A DNA stretch of 64,000 nucleotides, from positions 1 through 64,000 of IMG/VR virus record IMGVR_UViG_3300046642_000350; one strand, 5' to 3'. Shown here one piece after another: positions 35,505 to 42,776 of the stretch (the first letter of the stretch is position 1; every line of letters begins with the position of its first letter). The DNA comes from a virus. A program made the translations under genes and the position numbers. The notes under the pieces are model-generated. The model had not been told where the DNA came from. It made no database searches and saw only the letters and a list, made by a program, of their open reading frames with translations.

Positions 35505-35908
35505 TACTTCTTCACCTGCTCAGGCGATGGCGTCCCGCCCTGGATCGGAGCGGGCCGTATTCCCACCAGGATATCGTGAAAGCGTTCAAGGAAGGTATTC
35601 GCGCGGCTGTCCTGCACGTCTTCCTCGTCCCGCAGGAGCGCGTGTGCGGCAATGCCGTACACAACCCCAAGGCGAAACTGGGGCTCGATGGGGACGATCT
35701 CCCCGCTCACCGCCATGAACTGGGGGACCTTTGCGTGGTACTTGCACACGAGCAGGTCCGGCCGCAGCCGGCGGATTTCCAGCATGGCGACGTTGAGGGC
35801 CGTGACCAGGCTATCGTCGTCATAACGGAACGGCGGCGTCTTATCGAGAATGATCGTGCGTACGTCAGTAATGTAGTCCTGTACGCTGCAAAACTCGTCG
35901 CCTGCCAT
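35504..35908 (-). CDS. Head-tail connector (adaptor) protein
   Basis: A 134-residue helical protein: DYITDVRTIILDKTPPFRYD, LVTALNVAMLEIRRLRPDL and a PQFRLGVVYGIAAHALLRDE region. This order and the location directly after the capsid gene match small connector proteins (DUF6682-like) of podophages. The family name is from memory and not certain. Confidence 0.65.
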   Translation of the reverse strand: MAGDEFCSVQDYITDVRTIILDKTPPFRYDDDSLVTALNVAMLEIRRLRPDLLVCKYHAKVPQFMAVSGEIVPIEPQFRLGVVYGIAAHALLRDEEDVQDSRANTFLERFHDILVGIRPAPIQGGTPSPEQVKK

Positions 35909-35972
35909 TGGGTTTCACCGGTTCCAGATGGAGCCCAATATGCGGTGGGGGAGTTAATAGAGTGGTAACGAA

Positions 35973-35996
35973 AACGGGGGGCCGAGGCCCCCCGTT
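35973..35996 (-). terminator. Intrinsic terminator after the capsid gene
   Basis: AACGGGGGGCC and GGCCCCCCGTT form a perfect 11-bp GC-rich stem with a two-base centre (unpaired ends widen the loop). On the minus strand it is followed by TTTTCGTT. It lies 18 bases after the capsid stop, so it should end most capsid transcripts and keep downstream tail genes lower. Confidence 0.85.
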
Positions 35997-36014
35997 ACCG
36001 TCGATAATAGCCAA

Positions 36015-37025
36015 TTACGAGCCCGGAGTCACCTGAGCCTGTACCAGAGCCTTGCCATCCACAACTTGATATCCGTAAACTTGAAGTCCCCGAAGGATCT
36101 GCCCAAAGGTCAGTTCCGAACGCAGGGTCTCCACCTTGCTGATCTGACTGGCAAAGGTCAGACCATGCGCGTGACCAGCGAAGATCGGCCACTCGCCAGA
36201 GGCGAAGTTGGTGCTGTCGGTGCTGTTGTTCGGCAGAAGGTTGCTGATGTAGATCGTGAAACGATCAACCATCCCCAGCCTGCCATTCCGCAGCATCGAC
36301 ACGCTGTCACCCGACAAGTATGCCTGGCGAAGCTCGCTCTGCTTAATCTGGCGACCAGCCCACGCCGGCATGACGACCCAGCGGCCGACTTCCGGGATGT
36401 TCTGTTCGTCCAACACCTGTCCCATACGCAGGAGCACGTCGAGAAGCTCGACCTGTCCAGCGCCCGGGTTACGGCCCACGACGGTAAGGGGGGTACCCTT
36501 GACGCCAAGGTTGAGCGACCCAGTGATGACACCTGCGGCGGTGCCCTGGTTGGCGGCGGCCATCTGGCCCACGATGCCATCCAGAACGTCCTGGTCCACG
36601 GTGATCTTCAGTTGCTGCGCCGCGTCGTCTGACCACATCGAGAGGATGTTCAGATCGGACTGGATTTCCATCACGTCATCGAGAATCAGCGAGAAGTACT
36701 TGCCATTCCCGATGTAGAGTTCCACGGTGCCGGCGGTCGGCCGGTCGAGGCCAAGCAATCCGTCAGACGAATAGTTGTGGATGGTGATGGTGGGCTTCGT
36801 GCGAATCTTGACACGGTCGCCCTTGTTCTTGATCTCGCCCTCGTAATCGGTGTTCGAGATGGCGGCAAGAACGGTAGACGCGTAGAATTTCTCGACGAGC
36901 TTACCGCTCCAGATTTCCGGGATAAACCCAGTCGCCTGAAGGTTATTGCCCGAACTACCGACAGGGTAGAGGGCGGGGCTGGAACCCGACGTTGCGCCGG
37001 GAAAACCAGAGCTAGGAATAGACAT
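36015..37025 (-). CDS. Major capsid protein
   Basis: A 336-residue protein in the expected position after the scaffold. Typical HK97-fold-like features are an N-arm (IPEIWSGKLVEKFYASTVLA), a beta/E-loop region (GEIKNKGDRVKIRTKPTITI) and a long helix with LDDVMEIQSDLNILSMWSDD. This resembles phage coat proteins of the P22/N4-gp56-like group. It is the most plausible high-abundance shell protein: it alone is followed by a strong terminator. The start follows GAGGAACGG. Confidence 0.85.
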   Translation of the reverse strand: MSIPSSGFPGATSGSSPALYPVGSSGNNLQATGFIPEIWSGKLVEKFYASTVLAAISNTDYEGEIKNKGDRVKIRTKPTITIHNYSSDGLLGLDRPTAGTVELYIGNGKYFSLILDDVMEIQSDLNILSMWSDDAAQQLKITVDQDVLDGIVGQMAAANQGTAAGVITGSLNLGVKGTPLTVVGRNPGAGQVELLDVLLRMGQVLDEQNIPEVGRWVVMPAWAGRQIKQSELRQAYLSGDSVSMLRNGRLGMVDRFTIYISNLLPNNSTDSTNFASGEWPIFAGHAHGLTFASQISKVETLRSELTFGQILRGLQVYGYQVVDGKALVQAQVTPGS

Positions 37026-37081
37026 AGAAGCCGTTCCTCAAGTAGGAGCGACTTCTTCCTTGTGTGAACGTCGCCCCGGGT

Positions 37082-38104
37082 TTACCTGACTCGCCCTTCC
37101 CGTTGCGCGGCGAAAATCATGTTTTCGTCCGCCTTACGTTCCGCATCTCTGCCCACGTAGGCCGCTCGGCCTGCCTGTGAGTAGAATTGGCGGATTTGAG
37201 CGAGAGTGATGATTGGCTTGTCAGCAGCAGACCCGGATGAACCGCCGGACGCTGGGTGAGCCCTGCCAGGAGCAGCAATCGCTTCTAGCGTTGTCGCGGC
37301 TTGACGAGGCGCTTGTGGGAGCGGCTCTGCCTGCGGCGCTGGCGCGTTGCCCGTGGCGACTTCCTCATTTTGGAAGCCCTTGAAGAACGCTATTGCTCTA
37401 GGGGCGTTAGCCGCTTGAACTGCTGCGTTCAGCAATCGACCTCTTAACTGACCGGAGTAAATATCTGGTGAATTGCACCACTGCTTAAATCGTGGATTGA
37501 GGTTAATCTGTCGCCACTCTGGGCACTGGGCGTCGAGTTGCTGATACAGCGTGGCCTGCTGCGTCTGTGCAACCCGTTGACTTGTTTGCTGATTCTGCTG
37601 TGCCACCCGCTGGAGATCAGGCTGCACGGCTTCGAGAGCGGCACGGCGCACGGTATCCAGAAGTTCTGGCCCGTAAGTCTTGACATCCTCGTCGGTGACG
37701 TACTTGGCTTGGGGCTGGTGCTGTTCCTGCGCCGGGCGCGTCTGCATGGCCTGCGTCATGCGAGACAGCTCGTCCCCCATCTCGGACAGCTGCTGCTGCA
37801 TCTGGCCCATACTCACCTGCGACTGGCGGTAGCGGCCCTCCATCGCATAGTACTTGCCTTCCCAACTGGTAGAGTCCACACCCTGCCGATCTTCCGGCTT
37901 GGACAACTCGACAGGAGGTGGCGCGGGTGCGAGATCAGGCTGCGGCGGGGGTTCTACTTGAGCAGGATCAGGCTGCGGCGGGGATTCGGGAGGCGTTTCC
38001 CCCCCATACGCTGCCTGGTGGGCAGCGACTGCCGCAGCGGCGGCGCGTTGTACGGAAGCGGGGACGGCGACATTAGTGTCAACCGGCAGCAAAGCTTCGG
38101 CCAT
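37082..38104 (-). CDS. Scaffolding protein
   Basis: A 340-residue protein, Ala/Pro/Gln rich, with an acidic Pro-rich N-terminus, a long coiled coil (about 90-130, VSMGQMQQQLSEMGDELSRM) and a basic C-terminus ending AERKADENMIFAAQREGRVR. This is the composition of internal scaffolds that guide capsid assembly and leave. The location directly upstream of the capsid gene fits. Confidence 0.8.
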   Translation of the reverse strand: MAEALLPVDTNVAVPASVQRAAAAAVAAHQAAYGGETPPESPPQPDPAQVEPPPQPDLAPAPPPVELSKPEDRQGVDSTSWEGKYYAMEGRYRQSQVSMGQMQQQLSEMGDELSRMTQAMQTRPAQEQHQPQAKYVTDEDVKTYGPELLDTVRRAALEAVQPDLQRVAQQNQQTSQRVAQTQQATLYQQLDAQCPEWRQINLNPRFKQWCNSPDIYSGQLRGRLLNAAVQAANAPRAIAFFKGFQNEEVATGNAPAPQAEPLPQAPRQAATTLEAIAAPGRAHPASGGSSGSAADKPIITLAQIRQFYSQAGRAAYVGRDAERKADENMIFAAQREGRVR

Positions 38105-38135
38105 AATCGTCTCCTACGTCGCGTTCAGCGTGGAA

Positions 38136-38375
38136 TCACGGTGAAGGCGCGTTACCGTCACGGACCAATTCCGTGAACAACAGCAGGAATTTACGGGCCT
38201 GCTGGGCCCGTCCTTGCGCAACCAGAATACAATCGGGGGGTGCATCGGTAACCGCGATAGTCAGATCGGTTACGTACGCCTCTAGGTGGCGCAGGAACTT
38301 ATCGGCCACCCGGGGGTCGGCGTTCTTGAGCAGGGCCATGCATTCGCTAAGGCCCCTCTTGGAATCAACCGCCAC
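38136..38375 (-). CDS. Conserved small helical protein before scaffold
   Basis: A 79-residue helical protein (GLSECMALLKNADPRVADKF, RAQQARKFLLLFTELVRDG). Small proteins of this kind commonly sit between portal-region genes and scaffold in podophages; the function is not known. It overlaps its upstream neighbour by one base. Confidence 0.6.
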   Translation of the reverse strand: MAVDSKRGLSECMALLKNADPRVADKFLRHLEAYVTDLTIAVTDAPPDCILVAQGRAQQARKFLLLFTELVRDGNAPSP

Positions 38376-38605
38376 TACATCCCATCCCCAGACCAGTCCC
38401 CTGAGCCAACGCCGGGAACCGCTGAAGAGGGCGACGGTTGTGCCATGGGGGTAGCCTTCGAATAGTCATTAAGCCCGGCGTTGGGCGCGTTCGCCAATTG
38501 ACCAACCTGCCTGCGGTTCGGCATGCTGGCCTGGGACGAGCCCTTGCCCTTGTGGGACACGAGCGATCCACCTTTAGTGAGGGGGGTCATGTGCTTCTTA
38601 AACAT
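38375..38605 (-). CDS. Small basic disordered protein with KGGS motif
   Basis: A 76-residue Ser/Gly/Pro/Lys-rich protein starting MFKKHMTPLTKGGSLVSHKG. The TKGGS/KGKGS motif resembles the AKGGS motifs of the next-but-one gene. It is one of three such small proteins before the scaffold and may be a minor capsid protein. Confidence 0.55.
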   Translation of the reverse strand: MFKKHMTPLTKGGSLVSHKGKGSSQASMPNRRQVGQLANAPNAGLNDYSKATPMAQPSPSSAVPGVGSGDWSGDGM

Positions 38606-38826
38606 CAGGACATTCCACTCATGCCGGTGTCACCAACCGGAAGCGGCTTGCCGTAGGCGCGCGTGCCCGCAGCCTGCGGTTTAATGTTCGGGGGGCGGGA
38701 AAGCGGGGGTGCGCGCAGGACACCGGGGCGTGAACCAAGCACAAAATCGTTGTGCATCCCGGACCCTGGGGACGGCACAGAAAGAGGGGTCTTGCCGCCC
38801 TTAATGCCTACACTACGCCCCGCCAT
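38605..38826 (-). CDS. Small basic disordered protein with IKGGK motif
   Basis: A 73-residue Gly/Pro/Arg-rich protein (MAGRSVGIKGGKTPLSVPSP). It overlaps both neighbours by one base. No folded domain is evident. It is grouped with the neighbouring KGG-motif proteins by composition. Confidence 0.55.
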   Translation of the reverse strand: MAGRSVGIKGGKTPLSVPSPGSGMHNDFVLGSRPGVLRAPPLSRPPNIKPQAAGTRAYGKPLPVGDTGMSGMS

Positions 38827-39158
38827 TAGCGTGCGCTCGTGATACCGTCGCGAGCGGGCATAGAGCCGGCGAAGCCGAACATCTTGCCCGATCCGCCCTT
38901 GGCGAACTCGGCGCCCGGTCCCGAGCTATCCGGCTTGCCAGTGGACGGCGACTTGTCGGCACCGGTGCGCTCACCGGCAACCTGCTCGCCGAACATCGGG
39001 GTGGAACCACCCTTGGCGAAGGTAACGTCGTGGGACGTTTCGTTGTGCGTCACCTTGGCGGACGTGTTCATGTCGCCAACGCTGCCGCTGTCCTTGCGGC
39101 CAGACTTCGAACCGGAACCCGACTTGACGTTATCGCCAGCCTTGAACTTATTAGCCAT
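38826..39158 (-). CDS. Small virion-type protein with repeated FAKGG-S-x-MFG motif
   Basis: A 110-residue Gly/Ser/Lys-rich protein with an internal repeat: FAKGGSTPMFGEQVAGE and FAKGGSGKMFGFAGSMPA. The FAKGG element is also in the 14,328-14,564 product. Lys-rich N-terminus (NKFKAGDNVKSGSGSKSGRK) suggests DNA contact. Its start is in the shadow of the hairpin at 39164-39200, whose 3' arm on the minus strand contains its GGGAG ribosome site. Confidence 0.6.
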   Translation of the reverse strand: MANKFKAGDNVKSGSGSKSGRKDSGSVGDMNTSAKVTHNETSHDVTFAKGGSTPMFGEQVAGERTGADKSPSTGKPDSSGPGAEFAKGGSGKMFGFAGSMPARDGITSAR

Positions 39159-39163
39159 AGAAA

Positions 39164-39200
39164 ATCTCCCGAAAAGGCGATAAGAGCCTCTTCGGGAGAT
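39164..39200 (-). terminator. Long hairpin in leader of capsid-region genes
   Basis: ATCTCCCGAA and TTCGGGAGAT pair perfectly over 10 bp, with an inner AGGC/GCCT extension. On the minus strand it is followed by TTTTC and then the ATG at 39158. It can act as a terminator for the upstream glycan-enzyme genes or as an attenuator or RBS switch for the gene starting at 39158. Confidence 0.75.
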
Positions 39201-39241
39201 ATAACGCCGGGGTAGTAAACAATGGCTTAAGGGGCGGGAGG

Positions 39242-39472
39242 CTATCTTCTCCCAACAGCGGCACCAGCCGCAATGATAGAGTTCATCGACGCAACCCCCG
39301 CAGCATTAGCGGCGTCGTCAGAGCTTTCCTTCATGGCGTAGAGAACCCGGCACTGCTTCACGGTAAACTCCCCGTCCACGCAGAACGCTATCCACTTGGC
39401 GGCCTTCTCTTCAGAAGACTCACACCCGGCAAGGCACAGACCCAACAGAAGGACTAATAAGAATCTAGACAT
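39242..39472 (-). CDS. Small lipoprotein
   Basis: A 76-residue protein starting at ATG 39472. The N-terminus FLLVLLLGLCLAGCESSEEK is a signal peptide with lipobox LAGC, so it should be lipidated and anchored to the membrane. The rest is helical with two further Cys (FCVDGEFTVKQCRVLYAM). It overlaps the methyltransferase end by eight bases. Possible superinfection exclusion or spanin role; not determined. Confidence 0.65.
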   Translation of the reverse strand: MSRFLLVLLLGLCLAGCESSEEKAAKWIAFCVDGEFTVKQCRVLYAMKESSDDAANAAGVASMNSIIAAGAAVGRR

Positions 39473-40712
39473 CGTTCGTGTCCTCTGAAATAACCTGGAT
39501 AAACTCGCCTCTGAACCCAAGCCCCCGGTATCTAGCTTCAATTTCAGCGGGGATATGCCACGCCAGATTAAGCGCCGGACCGGTACTATCCCACGGAAAC
39601 TCTTCGTCAGAGAGAATTGGTATCCGGGTTCCAGGCACATAGTGCCCGATCTTTGCGGACCCCGGTATTTGGTACACCGCGCTGATCTGGTTACGGTCGA
39701 GCCCCAGCATGCTGATGAGGAGGGGGGCACGGGCAGGGAGCGCGATAGCGGGCATGGGGGCAAACACAGACCCGTGGTACTGCGTTAGCTCATTTATCTG
39801 CTGTCGCTTACTGCTCTTCCAGTGCTTGATGAACGCGTTTAGTTGCGCCAACTCGAAACCAAAGTTACGTTCCGCACGTCGGATATACTCCAGTCCATCG
39901 TTTGTAGAAGGGGTGGACTGTGCCCCGAGAATAACCCGTATGTTGCCACCGTAACGACGAGGAAACGAGGCGTGATCGACAACCATGTCCAAGCCGGCAG
40001 CGATATAGCGGAAGGAACTATAGCTGTAAGTGCGGATGTGCTCATGGAAGAAAGTATCGAACTGATGTGTCGCAAGGACCGCTCCTAGGTAGTGGTTCTC
40101 AATGACAATCCGGGTATTAGGGCCGATCAGGATACGAAGAGCACGCAGGAGAGACGGCAGGTGCTCGATGTGCGCGAACACATTCGTGAACGTAATGATG
40201 TCGAACACGCCGTAGTCCATAAACAAATCAACAGCGGCGGGCACGTCAAAGAACGCCTGCCTGACAGCATGGCTTTTCTTGCGCGCCTCTTTAGCGGCAT
40301 CGGTAGGGTCAATACCATGGCAGTGGGCGCCCCGGCGCCAAAATACATCTAACAGGCTACCATCATTACAGCCAACATCAAGCACCTTTTTACCGTGTAC
40401 AGGACCATAGCGGGCCTCGTACTCGTCAACAAGCTGCTCCATGCCATCCAGTACGTCCTTCGTCTGGTTGGATCGGTAGGTGTATTCCAGTTTGAACAGC
40501 TTAGTCTTGGGGAGCTGGTACCGCTGGTGCGCCGTCTTGCACGTTTCGCAAAACAATACCCCGATAGGGTATCGCTCGCACACCCGTTTATCCCCAATCG
40601 GCACGAGATCGTCTTGGAGCGGATGCGACCCGAAATCGAGGATGTGCGGCAGGCGGGGGTCGTTTGTTATGTTGGGGTTGCCGCAGACCTCGCAAGAGGT
40701 AATTTCTCGCAT
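39465..40712 (-). CDS. Sugar C-methyltransferase-like SAM enzyme
   Basis: A 415-residue methyltransferase in three parts. The N-terminal zinc domain has CEVCGNP and FCETCKTAHQ; the middle has the SAM-binding motif LDVGCNDGSLL; the C-terminal domain has APLLISMLGLDRNQISAV and PGTRIPILSDEEF. This three-part architecture is that of NDP-hexose C-methyltransferases (TylCIII-like, Methyltransf_13/14). The start ATG 40712 follows GGAG. It is in the glycan-enzyme island, so a methylated-sugar product is inferred. Confidence 0.82.
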   Translation of the reverse strand: MREITSCEVCGNPNITNDPRLPHILDFGSHPLQDDLVPIGDKRVCERYPIGVLFCETCKTAHQRYQLPKTKLFKLEYTYRSNQTKDVLDGMEQLVDEYEARYGPVHGKKVLDVGCNDGSLLDVFWRRGAHCHGIDPTDAAKEARKKSHAVRQAFFDVPAAVDLFMDYGVFDIITFTNVFAHIEHLPSLLRALRILIGPNTRIVIENHYLGAVLATHQFDTFFHEHIRTYSYSSFRYIAAGLDMVVDHASFPRRYGGNIRVILGAQSTPSTNDGLEYIRRAERNFGFELAQLNAFIKHWKSSKRQQINELTQYHGSVFAPMPAIALPARAPLLISMLGLDRNQISAVYQIPGSAKIGHYVPGTRIPILSDEEFPWDSTGPALNLAWHIPAEIEARYRGLGFRGEFIQVISEDTNDV

Positions 40713-40713
40713 A

Positions 40714-40842
40714 TCACTTCTCCACACATGTAACGAAGCACTGTTGCCGCGCTGCGGCGGCGTCCCAGAACCTTGGAACGCCCAATCTGCGAATAGCTTG
40801 CAGCATATCGCCGGGGGCGTGGGGCCGGGGGGTGAACCGCAT
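40714..40842 (-). CDS. Small basic protein in glycan island
   Basis: Hand-translated 42-residue protein starting in the TAATG overlap of the preceding gene and ending one base before the methyltransferase start. It reads MRFTPRPHAPGDMLQAIRRL then an Ala/Arg/Cys-rich end. Too short to classify; perhaps a coupling peptide. Confidence 0.45.
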   Translation of the reverse strand: MRFTPRPHAPGDMLQAIRRLGVPRFWDAAAARQQCFVTCVEK

Positions 40843-41552
40843 TATTTTGCACCCCAGCAAATCATGAGCGGCAAGGTAACGGTTCTGACCCCGCCCATTG
40901 TACTTTCCTCGCGGTGCATCCACACTGTAAAAAACCTCTCAGTTAAGAAATCAAGGGCGCGGGGAGGATAGGCCGGGTCACACGCATCGCGGGATTTGAT
41001 AAAGTTTTCAAGCTCAGAAAAAATAGCCCACCACTCTTTCATGAACCGATTAAAAACTGCTCGTGTGGTTATAAACCAATGGCTCGTTACAAAGGACCTA
41101 TCCCATTCCCAGCGCTCGAACTGGTTTGCGAGCCATACAAATGTATCCCAGTCATTACGGGAACGAGACACACAGAAATCCTTCGCCATACCCCCCTGTT
41201 CGATTAGGGGGAACGAAGGTGTAACTATCATACTGAACCGGGATAGTAAATTCCTAATGGTTTGCTCGCCTTGCCACGCCAGATACTCCTGGTACTTCTG
41301 AAACCTCTCTAGACCGACCTCTTTCCATATAGAAGGATAGGGGTCTTCTATATCAATGTGTTTACGGTACCCTTGAAACCCAACGATATCAGTCGGATTG
41401 CCTTTCTCTTTCCACACAGCATAATACGCACGCATTGACCCAAAACGCAAGGAAAGCTCGTTGTGGTCACCCACCACAACCTGCTTAATAATACCCCCGA
41501 GTGGCCTCTCAGGTGGCAGGTGGTGGACGTTGTATATCGCAATCTCTGTCAT
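40842..41552 (-). CDS. DUF4422-type glycosyltransferase (candidate)
   Basis: A 236-residue protein starting at ATG 41552 (ATGA). It shows YNVHHLPP, GFQGYRKHID and, near the C-terminus, RALDFLTERFFTVWM, which resembles the YRRY and F-L-ER-FTVW motifs of DUF4422 glycosyltransferases of capsule pathways. These transfer sugars to glycans. It lies between two methyltransferase genes. Confidence 0.65.
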   Translation of the reverse strand: MTEIAIYNVHHLPPERPLGGIIKQVVVGDHNELSLRFGSMRAYYAVWKEKGNPTDIVGFQGYRKHIDIEDPYPSIWKEVGLERFQKYQEYLAWQGEQTIRNLLSRFSMIVTPSFPLIEQGGMAKDFCVSRSRNDWDTFVWLANQFERWEWDRSFVTSHWFITTRAVFNRFMKEWWAIFSELENFIKSRDACDPAYPPRALDFLTERFFTVWMHREESTMGGVRTVTLPLMICWGAK

Positions 41553-42085
41553 ACCTGCACCAACCACGACCCATCGCTAAACCGATGGACGAGCGAACTA
41601 AGCCGATGGACGCGAAAACTAAAAGCCTCGTCCACCGCCTTCTGCACCCCAGGATCAGCACCGCCGTAATCATGCCCCCCGATCCACCCCCTGGGCTTAA
41701 CAATATCCAGGCAGGCGCCGATGTCCGACTTAACCGCCTCGTAAGAATGGTCCCCGTCTATATAACAAAGGTCCATAGACCCCCCACGGATGGGGCCAAG
41801 CGCGGCGGGACTGTACCCCTCGATAATCTGAAGGTTAGGGTAGTGCCCGCAGCGGCCTAGAAATTCACACCGCACAACAGGGTCGGGCCACGGATCGACC
41901 GCAACAACCTTGGCACAGTGCAGCAACCAAAACTCCGTGGATACCCCCCGGTAACACCCGATCTCCAGCACAGACGCCGGACGTGCTATATTGAACACCT
42001 CCTGCAGGTCAGGCAGGCGCTTGGCACCCCATGGCTCCTCGTAAAGTTCCGCCATACGGTGGGCCCTATAGTGCGGGTACAGCAT
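41549..42085 (-). CDS. SAM-dependent methyltransferase (class I)
   Basis: A 178-residue protein. SAM motif I is SVLEIGCYRGVSTEFWLL, the acidic motif VVAVDPWPD follows, then MDLCYIDGDHSYEAVKSDI and GWIGGHDYG, typical of Methyltransf_24 enzymes that methylate sugars or small molecules. ATG 42085 follows the preceding stop. Substrate not evident; the surrounding genes suggest a glycan. Confidence 0.8.
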   Translation of the reverse strand: MLYPHYRAHRMAELYEEPWGAKRLPDLQEVFNIARPASVLEIGCYRGVSTEFWLLHCAKVVAVDPWPDPVVRCEFLGRCGHYPNLQIIEGYSPAALGPIRGGSMDLCYIDGDHSYEAVKSDIGACLDIVKPRGWIGGHDYGGADPGVQKAVDEAFSFRVHRLSSLVHRFSDGSWLVQV

Positions 42086-42086
42086 G

Positions 42087-42776
42087 TTACACCTTTCTGT
42101 TCTGGGGGGCATCTACGGTGTAATTGTCGAACATTGAAGCATTGTGGTCCGCCTTGTACCACCTAATGGGGGGTAGAATATGTTCGGCCTCCGCAAGGGT
42201 GTTCACCTCCCACGTCACGTTGTGCGTCTTCGCTATATGGGCTTGAACCGTGCGCTTGACCCCCTTATAGAGCTTGTAAACCTTACTACGAGGCACAACC
42301 ATCAGGCTGCCGCAGAACCGCCAGCACGGGAAATAATCGTTTATCAGAAGGCCCTGGTGCTCCCAACACCCCGGAATAGCGAAATCATCCGGCTCGATTG
42401 CCTCCAGGAACCGCTGCACGACCTCCGGGGTAACACCAGGCAGGCGGGCGATGCCGTAGTCGATCCAGATGTACGTATCCGCCGGATACTTAATGGCGGC
42501 CTTCATCAGCCACGCGAACTTCTGGTGCTGAACGCAGAGGTACGCCAGCGAGTTCTTAGCGGGGTTATCCCCCGCCGAATGGGTAACTTTGCCCGCGTGA
42601 AGCAGGTACTTATGCAGCCACGTCTCCGCTACAGTTTCGTAGAACGGCATAACAACACAATCCGCCGCAACACAGTCGATCTTGCCATACAGTTCCCCAA
42701 GCTCGCCATATTCCTTTGGCGAGCGCGTATGGTTTTGTATCGGCACGTAGCCGGTAACGACTACTTTTTTCGGCAT
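42087..42776 (-). CDS. Unassigned protein of glycan island, transferase-like
   Basis: A 229-residue protein; ATG 42776 overlaps the GT2-fusion gene end by 16 bases. It starts KKVVVTGYVPI, has a YIWIDYGIARLPG motif (possible D-x-D/metal-like site) and PGCWEHQGLLIND. This resembles hypothetical glycosyltransferase-like proteins, but I cannot name a family. Enzyme role is inferred from context. Confidence 0.55.
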   Translation of the reverse strand: MPKKVVVTGYVPIQNHTRSPKEYGELGELYGKIDCVAADCVVMPFYETVAETWLHKYLLHAGKVTHSAGDNPAKNSLAYLCVQHQKFAWLMKAAIKYPADTYIWIDYGIARLPGVTPEVVQRFLEAIEPDDFAIPGCWEHQGLLINDYFPCWRFCGSLMVVPRSKVYKLYKGVKRTVQAHIAKTHNVTWEVNTLAEAEHILPPIRWYKADHNASMFDNYTVDAPQNRKV

